Below, piece by piece: positions 9,136 to 18,202 of a DNA stretch of 64,000 bases (position 1 is its first letter; each line of letters starts with the position of its first letter). The DNA is from Planctomycetota bacterium (GTDB lineage Bacteria; Planctomycetota; Phycisphaerae; UBA1845): NCBI GenBank assembly GCA_029558835.1, contig JAKQDH010000147.1, forward strand, positions 62,001-126,000, read 5' to 3'. Made by a program: the position numbers and the translations under genes. Under the pieces are notes generated by a model. It was given only the letters and a program-made list of their open reading frames with translations, was not told the DNA's origin and ran no database searches.

Positions 9136-9163
9136 ATTATACTGGCTTGGGAAGCCCGCTCAA
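9136..9163 (-). promoter_or_regulatory. Sigma70-type promoter of the serine hydrolase gene
   Basis: On the minus strand TTGAGC (9163-9158) is followed after 16 bases by a perfect TATAAT (9141-9136). This implies a transcript start about 30 bases before the ATG at 9095. The -10 match in such GC-rich DNA is unlikely by chance. Confidence 0.65.
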
Positions 9164-9307
9164 ATGGCGTTTCTGACCCGCTCCAGCGCACAACTCACGG
9201 TAATTCGAACAATGAGGCCACGCGAACCCGGACGCTGTGGGACAAATGTACGCCGCGGGCTGAAATCTCGCCCGCGCCACTGCCGCTATACGGGGGGGAT
9301 CGTCGAA

Positions 9308-9383
9308 TCGGGGCGACTGGATTTGAACCAGCGACCTCTGCGTCCCGAACGCAGCGCTCTAAACCAGGCTGAGCTACGCCCCG
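9308..9383 (-). tRNA. tRNA-Pro (anticodon CGG)
   Basis: The minus strand folds as a complete cloverleaf of 76 bases. The acceptor stem is CGGGGCG with CGCCCCG and discriminator A. The D arm contains AGCCTGGTTTAGAG. The anticodon stem CTGCG/CGCAG encloses the loop TTCGGGA with anticodon CGG. The T arm is GCTGG-TTCAAAT-CCAGT. The CCA end is not encoded. It decodes CCG proline codons. It stands alone between the serine hydrolase and lemA. Confidence 0.95.
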
Positions 9384-9836
9384 TCGTTTGGCAATCCTCC
9401 AGGTTCGGGAGGACCGCGCGTCTTGGATACGTGCCGGGCGTGCCCCTGGTCGGGGCCTCAGACCCCCACGGGGGTCCACGTCGACCGGGCCGGCCCGTCG
9501 CTCACGCTCCGGGGTTCGGCTCCGGCGTGGGACGACCGCCCAACACGTGCCGGACACGGAAGCCTAGCAAGCCGCGGGCGGGGCGTCAAATACGAGAGGG
9601 TGGGCGGCGCTTCTCGCGGCGGCGGCAGCCCTTTTTCCGGGACGTGGGCGCTTGCCGCCCCTGGGGACCCCGCCGGAACCAGCAAGTGCATCCGCCTCCG
9701 AGGTCGGCACCGACTTCCCGCTGCTTGGCGGGCCTGTCCCCCGTTGTCCCAGACGCTTCTGCGGGGCGAAGAGGCGGGCGCCTCATGTCATACTCACGCA
9801 CCGCGAGAGCACGGCACCTGCCACCTACGCGCGGGC
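9384..9836. other. 453-bp stretch between tRNA-Pro and lemA
   Basis: GC-rich sequence with several long frames but no start signal or recognisable protein. I see no hairpin that would clearly terminate lemA. Confidence 0.5.
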
Positions 9837-10460
9837 TCAGGGGGTCGGCGTCTTGGCCTCGTCCTCGGCGCCGGGCTTCTTGTCGGCGAAGTCCACCTTC
9901 GGCGCGGTCTGGGCCCCCTCGGCCGCCTTGAAATGAGCGGCCGGTTCCACCCCGGCCAGCGAGGCGCAGAACCGCCCCCACGGGCCGCGGACGTACGTGT
10001 TGAGCGCCTGCACCGCCTCCGTGTACCGGTCACGCTCGACGCTGATACGGTTCTCCGACCCCTCCAGCGAGTCCATCAGCTTGAGGAAGGCCTCGTTGGA
10101 TTTCAGTTGCGGGTAGTTCTCGATGGTCGCGCGAAGGTTTACGAGCGCGGACTCGAACGCCCCGGCCGCCTGGACCTTCTCCCGCACGGTGGCGGCCGCC
10201 GCGTAGGCGCTCCGCGCCTGGGCCACGCCCAGGAAGACAGCCTTCTCCTGCTCGGCCAGCCCCTTCGTCGTTTCCACGAGGTTGTCGATCAGGTCGAACC
10301 GCCGCTGCAGCTTGCTCTCCACCTTCGCCCACGCGCCGCTGACGCCCTCGTCGAGGGCGACGGCGTGGGTGTAACCGCGGTAGACGCCGCAGCTTACCAG
10401 GACAATGCTCAGCACGAGTGCCACAAAGACAGCCAGCAACAACTTCGCCAGGGTTTTCAT
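9837..10460 (-). CDS. lemA: LemA family protein
   Basis: A 207-residue protein with one N-terminal membrane segment (about residues 5-25) ending in VLVSCGVY, followed by the long helical LemA domain. Hallmarks are KVESKLQRRFDLIDNLVETTKG, ATIENYPQLKSNEAFLKLMDSLEGSENRI (in two parts) and RDRYTEAVQALNTYVR. Unlike many LemA proteins, the tail has a charged, Ala/Pro-rich extension (KVDFADKKPGAEDEAKTPTP). The start ATG at 10460 follows GGAGGG. LemA is a widespread membrane-anchored protein of uncertain role. It lies downstream of a TPM-domain gene on the same strand, the usual LemA-YgcG pairing, so the two probably form an operon. Confidence 0.92.
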   Translation of the reverse strand: MKTLAKLLLAVFVALVLSIVLVSCGVYRGYTHAVALDEGVSGAWAKVESKLQRRFDLIDNLVETTKGLAEQEKAVFLGVAQARSAYAAAATVREKVQAAGAFESALVNLRATIENYPQLKSNEAFLKLMDSLEGSENRISVERDRYTEAVQALNTYVRGPWGRFCASLAGVEPAAHFKAAEGAQTAPKVDFADKKPGAEDEAKTPTP

Positions 10461-10519
10461 CGCAGGCCCTCCGCAATTCGGTTAAACGATCGCGCTGGAT
10501 CGTCACCCCTTCGTCCGAG

Positions 10520-10593
10520 CCGCCGGCGCGAGCCGGCGGACATGTCCACGATCGGCGTCGTTCCACTTGGGGACCGGCAGCTCGCGCTGCCGG
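10520..10593. other. Two perfect tetraloop hairpins between the TPM gene and lemA
   Basis: CCGCCGGC-gcga-GCCGGCGG (10520-10539) and CCGGCAGC-tcgc-GCTGCCGG (10574-10593) are both perfect 8-bp stems with 4-base loops. They sit in the intercistronic gap, so they could tune mRNA stability or differential expression within the operon. Confidence 0.5.
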
Positions 10594-10630
10594 CTCTGAC
10601 ACGCCACCGGGCTGCGCCGCCGGCCGGCGG

Positions 10631-11563
10631 TCACCAGCTTGCCCCGCCGCCACCGCCGCCGAAGTGGCCACCGCCGCTGAAACCTCCACCGCCAAACCCG
10701 CCGCCGCCGCCGAAGCCCCCTCCGAATCCTCCGCCGCCCAACCCGCCGCCCCAGTGCGAGCGCCGCGACCCGCGCATGGAGTTCGACAGCATGGCCGTCC
10801 AGAACAACGCCGGCCAGAAGCCGCCGCCCGCCCACCGCCCGCGATACCGCGCCCGGCGGCCAATCGAGCTGACGATGATGAAGATCACCAGCAACGGGAA
10901 CAGCATCGGGCACAAGGCCCCCGCGCAGGCCACGCCCCCGGGTGTGTCTCGGCCGCCGCGAACGCCGCGGTACTGCCGGGCCGCCACCGGCATCCCACTG
11001 AGCACCACCTGCTTCTCCTCCGCGATCCGGGCCGCCACCTGGGCCGCCAGGGCCTGGAGACCCTCGCCGTAACGCCCCCCGCGGAAGTACGCGTCCACGA
11101 CCTGACGCGACACCGATCCACACCACGAATCCGGCAGCATCCCCTCCAGTCCGTAGCCGGTGTGGATGCGCACCTGCTTCTTGCGCGCGGGAGTATCGAG
11201 CGCGAGGGCAATCAACGCGCCGTTGTCCTCGCCCTTCTGCCCCAGCCGCCACAACTCCGCGTGACGTTGCACGAAATCGAAGAAGTCCTCGTCGCCCGTG
11301 GTCGGCACGGTGAGCACCTTGACGGCCGCCCCGGTCTTCTGATGCAGTTCGAGCAGCAGCGCGGCGATGCGCTGTTCAGCGGTCGAGTCGATCAAACCGG
11401 CGTTGTCAACGACGATGCGATCATCGAGCGGAATGGTGATGCGGGTTGCGGCCGCCGCCGGCGCGCCAGCCACCACCAACACTAACAATACCACGCCCAC
11501 CCAGCGAGACCGTCGAACGCCGGGCTCCCCGGCGCCGCCCGCCCTCGAGAAACCGGGTGCCAC
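10631..11563 (-). CDS. TPM domain (DUF477/YgcG-like) membrane protein with Gly-rich tail
   Basis: About 310 residues. The proposed start is a GTG at 11563 giving MAPGFSRAGG, then a hydrophobic leader (VGVVLLVLVVAGAPAAAA). Codons further upstream run through repeat DNA, so earlier starts were rejected; the Shine-Dalgarno is weak. The TPM domain follows, with VVDNAGLIDSTAEQRIAALL, GAAVKVLTVPTT, NGALIALALDTPARKKQVRI and GYGLEGMLPDSWCG. A transmembrane segment (MLFPLLVIFIIVSSIG) is followed by a Gly-rich tail ending GGGGASW, typical of the family. Known TPM proteins occur with LemA and are implicated in membrane protein or photosystem repair in plants; the bacterial role is unclear. It is immediately upstream of lemA on the same strand. 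Confidence 0.85.
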   Translation of the reverse strand: MAPGFSRAGGAGEPGVRRSRWVGVVLLVLVVAGAPAAAATRITIPLDDRIVVDNAGLIDSTAEQRIAALLLELHQKTGAAVKVLTVPTTGDEDFFDFVQRHAELWRLGQKGEDNGALIALALDTPARKKQVRIHTGYGLEGMLPDSWCGSVSRQVVDAYFRGGRYGEGLQALAAQVAARIAEEKQVVLSGMPVAARQYRGVRGGRDTPGGVACAGALCPMLFPLLVIFIIVSSIGRRARYRGRWAGGGFWPALFWTAMLSNSMRGSRRSHWGGGLGGGGFGGGFGGGGGFGGGGFSGGGHFGGGGGGASW

Positions 11564-11607
11564 GCCCAAGCTCGCCGCGTACGCGCTTAGCGTGTCGGTC
11601 CGGAGAG

Positions 11608-11720
11608 GGTGCCATGCTTTCCCGCGACAGCAGTCGCGGGTAAGCATGTTCTTCCGCCCGACCCCATGCCCACCCCCGCCTGCGGCGGGGGTGGGCATGG
11701 CACCCACGCGAAACAGGTAC
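11608..11720. repeat. Family B palindromic repeat, copy 1
   Basis: The outer arms GGTGCCATGC and GCATGGCACC enclose two hairpins: CCCGCGAC-agca-GTCGCGGG, and GCCCACCCCCGCC facing GGCGGGGGTGGGC. The predicted shape is a three-way junction. Downstream flank CACCCACGCGAAACAGGT is shared with the other copies. It lies just upstream of the TPM gene and is followed at once by a family A copy. Confidence 0.8.
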
Positions 11721-11757
11721 CTCGCCGCAGGCGAGCGTCGGCATGCGTCAGTGTTCG

Positions 11758-11855
11758 CCGGATGGCATGGCCAAGCGCAGCGCCGCCATGCGTCCGTGTC
11801 CGGCGCGGCATGGCGGCGCCAAGCTGCGCTTGGCTTGGCCATGGCACCCCGATCG
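11758..11855. repeat. Family A palindromic repeat, copy 3
   Basis: ATGGCATGGCCAAGCGCAGC on the left and a right arm ending CTTGGCCATGGCACCCC frame a shorter element with an internal inverted copy (CATGGCGGCGCCAAGCTGCG). It is stacked next to a family B copy, between the TPM gene and the nucleotidyltransferase-like gene. Confidence 0.7.
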
Positions 11856-11963
11856 ACGGGGTGTCTGTCGGCGCCGGCATGACGGCGCCGACCCGTGCTC
11901 AGGCTGACCGTGGCACTCCGATCGGGCGGAGACTGGCGCCGTGGCGTAGAGCTACTGGGTGGG

Positions 11964-12695
11964 CTACCACGCATCGGCCAGTTCTCCCAGGGTTTCGATG
12001 TCCCGGTAGAGCTGATCGAAGTCGTTCCAACCGGGGTGTTCGTGGGTCGCCGGCAGCGTGCCCCGACGCAGACCGGGCAACTTCCGCTGCGTCAGCGTCT
12101 CGACGGCCTCCAGCACCGCCGCCGCCGGCAGCGCTTCCCGTGTCCGCCGCAGCCACAGCAGCCCCCGGAGCGTGCGCAGCACGCGCTGGCTGATCTGGGC
12201 CGACAACGGGCCGATGAACTGCGGCCGCCCGGCGGCCGCCAGCAGGCCCTGACGCATGCTGATAAGCACCGACTTCAGCTCGCGCTCACACTGGAGGCGG
12301 ACGTCCGCGTCCTCAAACGCCAGGTCCGCGAAGTAATCGGGCCCCAGCGGCGTCACGTGTTGCGCTTGAATCTCGATGAACTCCAGCGGAAACGTGTCGA
12401 GCGACGCGCGGATGTACGCCGGGGTCATGATCAGCGGGGCGACCACCCCGAGCTTACCCATCCGCGGGCCGCACTCCGCCAGCCGCCGCAGCAGCCCCAG
12501 GTCCACCCGGTCCAGCACCAGCACGCTCTGCACGCCGTCGCATTCGGCGTCGAAAGGCCCCCCCACGGCCGGGCCAAACACCGTCACCGCCAAGGCGTGA
12601 TTGCCTGCCACTTCGTGCACCATCCCCAACCAGGCGCGCACCGCCACCCGCGCCGGGGCGGCAATGCCGGAAAGCTCTTCCAGGTTGCCGGTCAT
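11964..12695 (-). CDS. Nucleotidyltransferase-like hypothetical protein
   Basis: A 243-residue soluble protein starting at the ATG at 12695, preceded by AAGGGA. Upstream in-frame codons are low-complexity and were rejected. VFGPAVGGPFDAECDGVQS resembles the GSxARG...SDxD start of a polymerase-beta-type nucleotidyltransferase fold, though the canonical GS and paired Asp residues are not clear. Other conserved-looking segments are VVAPLIMTPAYIRASLDTFP, FIEIQAQHVTPLGPD and VRLQCERELKSVLI. I associate this arrangement with planctomycete proteins annotated only as nucleotidyltransferase domain proteins. Role, substrate and partners are unknown. It is divergent from ald across a 468-bp region. Confidence 0.6.
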   Translation of the reverse strand: MTGNLEELSGIAAPARVAVRAWLGMVHEVAGNHALAVTVFGPAVGGPFDAECDGVQSVLVLDRVDLGLLRRLAECGPRMGKLGVVAPLIMTPAYIRASLDTFPLEFIEIQAQHVTPLGPDYFADLAFEDADVRLQCERELKSVLISMRQGLLAAAGRPQFIGPLSAQISQRVLRTLRGLLWLRRTREALPAAAVLEAVETLTQRKLPGLRRGTLPATHEHPGWNDFDQLYRDIETLGELADAW

Positions 12696-13163
12696 GTATT
12701 GGGTTCCCTTGAGCGGTCGCCCCCCGCTCGGCACTGCAAGCCCACGGGTTGCCCCCACGCTGCCGCGTTGGGTTCTGCCCCTCGCTTTCGCTCGGGCTCC
12801 GGATCGAGCTACCCCTACACCCATGGCGGCCAGAGAGCCGGGACACGCGGTCGCGTCACCGAAAGCTTGACAGTTAGGGTTTACCCCGTGACCTGCCGCC
12901 CAGCAAGTAGAGAATCGACCTCGAATTGGAACCGCCGCGGGCGGTGCCGGCCGAGGTCGGGCACGCCGGTGCGCGGCGGACGTACAAGAACCGACAGGAT
13001 CGCACGGGCTGCCCACCGGGCCCGATTGCGTGCCGGTGCTGCGGAGGCTATAGTCCCGCTCCGGCCTGTGATCGACGGCTCAGGAGGGCGGGATGCGAGC
13101 TCCGGGGTCGCGCCCAGAGCGGGGCCGGGCAGTTGCATACATCGGTTTTGGAGTGAGCGCAGC
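12696..13163. other. 468-bp divergent intergenic region upstream of ald
   Basis: The region separates the minus-strand nucleotidyltransferase-like gene from ald. It contains the likely ald promoter (13026-13054). No small gene or repeat copy was recognised in the remainder. Confidence 0.5.
13026..13054 (+). promoter_or_regulatory. Probable ald promoter
   Basis: TTGCGT (13026-13031) and TATAGT (13049-13054) are separated by 17 bases, a good sigma70-like match. The leader before the ald ATG would be about 100 bases. Confidence 0.55.
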
Positions 13164-14276
13164 ATGATTGTCGGCGTACCCAAAGAGATCAAGACGCACG
13201 AGTATCGGGTGAGCATGACGCCGGTGGGAGTGGATGAGTTGGTCCGACGGAAGCACTCCGTGCTGATCGAGACCGGCGCCGGCGTCGGCTCCGGGATCGC
13301 GGATGACGAGTACGCCGCGGTGGGTGCCAAGCTGGTGGCCTCCCGCGACGAGATCTTCGCCAAGGCGGACATGATCGTGAAGGTCAAGGAGCCCTTGGCC
13401 CCCGAACGCAAGCTGATGCGCTCCGGGCAGGTAATGTTTACCTACTTTCACTTCGCCGCCGACCACGCCCTGACCGAGGAGGTCATCGCCAGTGGCGCCA
13501 TCGCGGTGGCCTACGAGACCATCACCGACGCGCACGGGCACCTGCCCCTGCTGACCCCGATGAGCGAAGTGGCCGGCAAAATGAGCATCCAGGAGGGCGC
13601 CAAGTACCTGGAGAGCCCCATGAACGGGCGCGGCATCCTGCTGGGCGGGGTACCGGGCGTCGAGCCGGCCGAGGTGCTGGTCATCGGCGGCGGCATCGTC
13701 GGCACCTGTGCGGCCAAGCTGGCCGCCGGCCTGGGCGCCAAGGTCGTGATCATGGATATCAGCATCGACCGGCTGCGCTACCTCGATGACATCATGCCCG
13801 CCAACGTGTACACCATTTACAGTGACCGCCTCGCCATGCAGAAATACCTGCGCTCCGCCGACCTGGTGATTGGGGCGGTGCTGATCCCCGGGGCCCGCTG
13901 CCCCGTGCTCATCACGCGCGATATGCTCTCGTCCATGAAGCCCGGCTCGGTCATCGTGGACGTGGGCGTGGACCAGGGCGGCTGCTGCGAAACGATCAAG
14001 CCGACGACGCACAGCGACCCGGTCTACACCGTGGACGGCGTCGTTCACTACGGGGTGGCCAATATGCCCGGCGCCGTCGGGCGGACTTCGACGTTCGCGC
14101 TGACGAATGCGACCTTGCCCTATGCCCTCAAGCTGGCGGACTTAGGCTACCAAGCCGCCTGCAAGCAGGACCCGCATCTGGCGGCCGGCATCAACGTCGA
14201 AAAGGGCAAAGTCACCAACCGACCGGTGGCCGATGCGTTCGGGCTGAAGTGCACACCGTCTTCGGTGGCCTCCTGA
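13164..14276 (+). CDS. ald: Alanine dehydrogenase
   Basis: A 370-residue cytoplasmic enzyme, the usual length for L-alanine dehydrogenase, which interconverts L-alanine and pyruvate plus ammonia with NAD+/NADH. It starts MIVGVPKEIKTHEYRVSMTP with the substrate-binding Arg. It then has VKVKEPL with Lys75-region residues, MFTYFHFAADH with the catalytic His, and the Rossmann motif VIGGGIVGTCAAKLAAGLGA. VDQGGCCET and VANMPGAVGRTSTFALTNAT are further hallmarks. The ATG at 13164 follows GGAG by ten bases. A promoter with a TATAGT box lies about 110 bases upstream. The gene is followed by a 360-bp gap, so it is probably monocistronic. It could serve alanine catabolism or ammonia assimilation. Confidence 0.97.
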   Translation: MIVGVPKEIKTHEYRVSMTPVGVDELVRRKHSVLIETGAGVGSGIADDEYAAVGAKLVASRDEIFAKADMIVKVKEPLAPERKLMRSGQVMFTYFHFAADHALTEEVIASGAIAVAYETITDAHGHLPLLTPMSEVAGKMSIQEGAKYLESPMNGRGILLGGVPGVEPAEVLVIGGGIVGTCAAKLAAGLGAKVVIMDISIDRLRYLDDIMPANVYTIYSDRLAMQKYLRSADLVIGAVLIPGARCPVLITRDMLSSMKPGSVIVDVGVDQGGCCETIKPTTHSDPVYTVDGVVHYGVANMPGAVGRTSTFALTNATLPYALKLADLGYQAACKQDPHLAAGINVEKGKVTNRPVADAFGLKCTPSSVAS

Positions 14277-14637
14277 CGCGCGGTCTCGGACGGGAAGAGC
14301 CCCGTGCCGCCGGCGGATCCACGGGGCCGGCGCGGCGGTTCGCTCACCCGTGCCCGCAGGCGCCGGTGTGTTGCGCCTGCAGCCTCCGAACGCCGCTGCC
14401 TTCCAGGGAGAGGGGCAGGGGGAAGGGTGGCGCGGACGCCTCCCTCGCGGAGGAACATGCCCGCCCGCGACGCGGGGGACGCCGCACGCGCACGCCGCCG
14501 CGGGAAGGCACCGTGCACCCCGGGTGCTGGAGACGCGGCACGCCAACGGGATGCCCGTTGGGTGAGAGGACGGCCGCCGTCGGCCGGACATCCTGGGCAC
14601 GTACTTGGGCGCGGCGCCCAGGCCGGGGAATCAGCCT
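14277..14637. other. 361-bp stretch between ald and the efflux operon
   Basis: Very GC-rich, with no supported gene. The tract CTTCCAGGGAGAGGGGCAGG (14401-14420) resembles tracts near 35268-35312 and 35725-35760 and may be a short dispersed repeat. I could not place a promoter for the downstream operon with confidence. Confidence 0.45.
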
Positions 14638-16008
14638 ATGGCCAAGAACATCGTCATTATCGTGTTACTCATCCTGGCGGTCGCCGGGGGATACTACGCC
14701 CTCTCCACCTACCGCCTCGATTTGGGGCAGGGGGGCAAGACCGAGGTCATCCACCGCGGTGACCTGACGCTGCCCATCAACGCCACCGGCGAAGTGCGAC
14801 CGGCCCATCGGGTCGAGATCAAGGCGGAAGCCAGCGGCGAGGTCATCGAAATCCGCAAGCGCGCGGGCGAGCGCGTGCAGGCCGGCGACCTGATCATGCA
14901 CCTCAAGAAGACCGAGGAGCAGCGCAGCGTCGACCGCGCCCAGCGCGAGGTGGATCGGTACGCGGCCCTGCTGGAGGCGGCGAAGGTGACGCGCCGCCAG
15001 CGCCAAACGACGGACCTGGCGGCCGCGGAGGCGGAAGTCAAGGTGATCGAGTCGATGCTGCCCTACTACGAGTTCCGGGCGAAGGCCTTGGATCTCCCGG
15101 ACAGTGACAAGAACTTCGCCAATGAGGAGCTCGTGCAGCGAAAGGTAACTTACGAGAACCAGAAGGCCCAGCTTGCTTCCGCCCAGGCCCGCCGGGACGC
15201 CGTCAAGCTCGCCATCGAACTCGCCGAACAGGACGTCGCCCAGATGGAGGCGACCTATCAGGCCGCCCTCAGCACCCTCGGCGACGCCAAGGAACGCCTC
15301 GAAAAGACCGACATCATCGCCCCCTGCGACGGCATGGTCGGCAACGTCTACGTCCAGGAAGGCGAGGTCATCCAGGGCGGCAAGACGACCTTCACCGGCG
15401 GGACCCTGCTGGCCGTCGTGCTCGACGTGGACCGCATCCTCGTGCAGGCCGAGGTGGACGAGGCGGAGATCGGGGCGGTGCGCAAGATCGCCCCCGCCTG
15501 GGCACGCCCCAACAACGACGGCTCCGTGACCATGCCGGCGGACCTCGAGGCGGCGGCCGCCCAGATCGAGCATCTGCCCCGCATCGAGGTGGAGGCCTTC
15601 CGCGGCGAGGAATTCACCGGCGTCATCGAGCGCATCTACCCCGAACCACGCACCATCAGCGGCGTGACCACGTACCTCGTCGACGTCGTGCTCCTGGGCG
15701 AGAACCGCCTGAAGCTCTTTCCCGGCATGCGGGCGGCCGTGGAGTTCACCGCCGAGAAGGTCGAGAACGTCGTCCTCTGCCCCAACGAGGCGCTCCGCGA
15801 GGGCCCCGATGGGCGGTTGGGCGTCTACGTCCCCGTCAAGGACCGGGATTCGCAGGGGCAACAGGAAGACAAGAAGTTCGTCCCCTGCAAGATCGGCCTG
15901 GACAACGGCGTGTACTCTGAAATCAGGGAGGGACTCGCGGAGGGCGACACCGTGTACACCAAGCTGCCCGTGAACCTGGAGAAAGAACGCGAGCGCCGGA
16001 AGAAGTAG
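14638..16008 (+). CDS. HlyD/MacA-type periplasmic adaptor of a tripartite efflux system
   Basis: A 456-residue protein starting at the ATG at 14638 after GGGGAA. One N-terminal membrane segment (IVIIVLLILAVAGGYYAL) is followed by the lipoyl/barrel-sandwich half INATGEVRPAHRVEIKAEAS. A long helical hairpin comes next (roughly residues 95-215). The return lipoyl strand is IIAPCDGMVGNVYVQEGEVI. The remaining beta-barrel includes GVTTYLVDVVLL and LFPGMRAAVEF. MacA-like adaptors bridge an inner-membrane ABC transporter and an outer-membrane channel. The next two genes encode a matching ATPase and a MacB-type permease, so these three form an export operon. An insertion (APAWARPNNDGSVTMPADLE) in the barrel differs from E. 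coli MacA. The exported substrate is unknown and no TolC-like gene is in the window. Confidence 0.9.
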   Translation: MAKNIVIIVLLILAVAGGYYALSTYRLDLGQGGKTEVIHRGDLTLPINATGEVRPAHRVEIKAEASGEVIEIRKRAGERVQAGDLIMHLKKTEEQRSVDRAQREVDRYAALLEAAKVTRRQRQTTDLAAAEAEVKVIESMLPYYEFRAKALDLPDSDKNFANEELVQRKVTYENQKAQLASAQARRDAVKLAIELAEQDVAQMEATYQAALSTLGDAKERLEKTDIIAPCDGMVGNVYVQEGEVIQGGKTTFTGGTLLAVVLDVDRILVQAEVDEAEIGAVRKIAPAWARPNNDGSVTMPADLEAAAAQIEHLPRIEVEAFRGEEFTGVIERIYPEPRTISGVTTYLVDVVLLGENRLKLFPGMRAAVEFTAEKVENVVLCPNEALREGPDGRLGVYVPVKDRDSQGQQEDKKFVPCKIGLDNGVYSEIREGLAEGDTVYTKLPVNLEKERERRKK

Positions 16009-16056
16009 CCGCCGGCGTCCGTCCGTCCGTGTGCCTCGGCCTGACCCCTGTAACCC

Positions 16057-16863
16057 ATGTTGAAAGCCGTCCAACTGCGCAAAGACTACCACATGGGCCA
16101 CACCGTGGTGCATGCCCTGGACGGCGTGGACCTGCACATCCCGGCCGGTGGCTTCGTCGCCATCACCGGTGCCAGCGGCAGCGGCAAGAGCACCCTGATG
16201 CACATTCTGGGCTGCCTCGACCGCCCCACGGCCGGCCTGCTTGAGTTCAATGGACAGCGGATCAGCGGCATCGGCGAGAAACAGCTCGCCCGCCTGCGCA
16301 ACCAGCACATCGGCTTCGTCTTTCAGACCTTCAACCTCATCAGCCGGACCTCCGCCCTGGATAACGTGCTCCTGCCGCTGGTTTACACCCGCCGGGCGTA
16401 CCGCCGGAAGCACGCCCTGGAGGCCCTGGAACGGGTAGGACTGGCCGCCCGCGCCAAGCATACGCCCAGCGAGATGTCCGGCGGCGAGTGCCAGCGGGTG
16501 GCCATCGCCCGCGCGATCGTGAACCGCCCCCGGCTCATCCTGGCCGATGAGCCCACCGGCAACCTCGACACGCGCACCGGCGACCAGATCATGGCCATCT
16601 TCGACGAGCTGCATGCCGAGGGCATCACGATCGTGCTGGTCACCCACGAGGTGGACATTGCCGTCCGCGCCCAGCGCATCATCCGCATGCAGGACGGACG
16701 GATCGTCGAGGACCATCCGGTAGCCCCTGAGCAACGGCAGGTCGTGCTGGCGTCCCGAGGCCAGGGACTACCCGCCTCCGGCGCGATCCAGCCGATGCAA
16801 GAGCCCCCTGCGGAGCGCGGAGCCGTCGCCGGCGTCCTTGGAGTCTCAGCCACTGGAGAGTAA
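16057..16863 (+). CDS. ABC transporter ATP-binding protein (MacB/LolD type)
   Basis: A 268-residue ATPase with every canonical motif: Walker A GASGSGKST, Q-loop FVFQTFNLI, ABC signature MSGGECQRVAIARAI, Walker B LILADEPTGNLDT and switch His in LVTHEVDIA. The family position (ALDGVDLHIPAGGFVAITGA start and GNLDTRTG) places it with MacB, LolD and FtsE ATPases. It would power the permease encoded seven bases downstream. It begins 49 bases after the adaptor gene. The C-terminal ~40 residues after LVTHEVDIAVRAQRIIRMQD are an unconserved extension. The signature reads SGGE rather than SGGQ, a common variant. Confidence 0.95.
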   Translation: MLKAVQLRKDYHMGHTVVHALDGVDLHIPAGGFVAITGASGSGKSTLMHILGCLDRPTAGLLEFNGQRISGIGEKQLARLRNQHIGFVFQTFNLISRTSALDNVLLPLVYTRRAYRRKHALEALERVGLAARAKHTPSEMSGGECQRVAIARAIVNRPRLILADEPTGNLDTRTGDQIMAIFDELHAEGITIVLVTHEVDIAVRAQRIIRMQDGRIVEDHPVAPEQRQVVLASRGQGLPASGAIQPMQEPPAERGAVAGVLGVSATGE

Positions 16864-16869
16864 CGGGTC

Positions 16870-18081
16870 GTGTTCCTTCTGCGCCTCATCCTTATCGCCC
16901 TTCGCGGCCTGCGGACCAACCTGTTCCGGTCCCTCCTGGCGACCTTGGGCGTCATCATCGGCGTGGGTGCGGTGGTCTCGGCCGTCTCCATCCTCGAAGG
17001 CGCCAAGAAGGGCATCCTCGAGCAGGTCGAGTCCCTCGGCGCGGACAAGATCATGGTCTTCAATGGCCAGGCCGAACGCGGCGGGCGGCACATGGCCCTG
17101 CCCACCCTGACCATCGACGACGCCGACGTTCTCGCCCGGGAAGGGGGCGAAGCCATCCGTGCGGTGGCGCCGCAATACCAGGCCGGCGGGCAGGTCAAGT
17201 ATTTCCAGAAGAACGCGGCCGTCACCGTCCTGGGCACCAGCGAAGATTACGCCACCATCAACAACTACGCCGTCCTCGATGGGCGCTTCATCACCCGCGA
17301 GGACATCCGCGGCTCCGCCATGGTCGTCGTCCTGGGCAACAAGGTGGCCAGGGACCTCTTCGGCGCCCTGCCCCCCGTGGATAAGACGGTCAAGATCGAC
17401 GGGCGCGGCTTCACCGTCGTCGGCGTCATGGAGGAACGCGGGGTACTTGGCTTCATGGACGTGGACAACCAGGTGACGGTGCCGATCAGCACCGCCATGG
17501 ACCGCATGTACGGGGCCAAGTACCTCACCATGCTCGTCGTCCAGAGCGAGGGGGCCAACCGGGTCCAGGATTGCGTCAGCCGCGTGCGCCAGATCCTCCG
17601 CGGGCAGCACCGCCTCAAAGCCGGTGACCCGGACGACTTCCAGGTCTTCACCCAGCAGGAGTTCCAGAACAACCTCGGCATTGTCGCCCGCATCTTCGCC
17701 GTCGTGCTCTACAGCATCGCCGGCATCTCCCTCGTCGTCGGCGGCATCGGCATCATGAACATCATGATGGTCTCCGTTACCGAGCGCACCCGCGAAATCG
17801 GCGTCCGCATCGCCGTCGGTGCCCGCCGCACTGACATCCTCACCCAGTTCCTCATCGAAGCCAGCACGATCAGTCTCTTCGGCGGGGCCATGGGCGTGGT
17901 CTGCGGCTGGGCGATCGCCAATCTGCTCAGCAAGGTAACCCAGGTCTTCGAGGTCTACACGCCGCTCATGGCCGTCCTGGTGGCCTTGGGCGTGGCGATC
18001 GGCGTCGGGATCGTCAGCGGCATCTACCCGGCCATCCGGGCCGCCCAACTCGACCCAGTCCAGGCGCTCCGCTACGAGTGA
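16870..18081 (+). CDS. MacB-type ABC transporter permease
   Basis: A 403-residue membrane protein starting with GTG at 16870, six bases after the ATPase stop codon. It has one N-terminal transmembrane helix (SLLATLGVIIGVGAVVSAVS). A large MacB_PCD periplasmic domain (about residues 45-250) contains VLGNKVARDLFG and VVGVMEERG. The C-terminal FtsX domain has three helices, with VVGGIGIMNIMMVSVTERTR then EIGVRIAVGAR, and ends IRAAQLDPVQALRYE. MacB permeases work by mechanotransmission, driving substrate from the periplasm out through an outer-membrane channel. Together with the two upstream genes it forms a complete inner-membrane and adaptor complex. The cargo (lipopeptide, toxin, antibiotic or lipoprotein) cannot be told from sequence. 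Confidence 0.95.
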   Translation: MFLLRLILIALRGLRTNLFRSLLATLGVIIGVGAVVSAVSILEGAKKGILEQVESLGADKIMVFNGQAERGGRHMALPTLTIDDADVLAREGGEAIRAVAPQYQAGGQVKYFQKNAAVTVLGTSEDYATINNYAVLDGRFITREDIRGSAMVVVLGNKVARDLFGALPPVDKTVKIDGRGFTVVGVMEERGVLGFMDVDNQVTVPISTAMDRMYGAKYLTMLVVQSEGANRVQDCVSRVRQILRGQHRLKAGDPDDFQVFTQQEFQNNLGIVARIFAVVLYSIAGISLVVGGIGIMNIMMVSVTERTREIGVRIAVGARRTDILTQFLIEASTISLFGGAMGVVCGWAIANLLSKVTQVFEVYTPLMAVLVALGVAIGVGIVSGIYPAIRAAQLDPVQALRYE

Positions 18082-18202
18082 GGGGGCCTACCCCGTGGCG
18101 TGGGCATCTCGCGTAGCGCAGCTCGGGCATCCTGCCCGAGTTCCTCAGCCCACCCCAGGCGGTGGCTCCGTCCGTCGCCGGACGCCGGCGCTGCTCGATC
18201 CG

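Noticed and set aside
11895-13163. Upstream in-frame extension of the ald frame
   Set aside because: Alanine dehydrogenase begins at MIVGVPKEIK with its own ribosome binding site; the upstream part is antisense to the nucleotidyltransferase-like gene.
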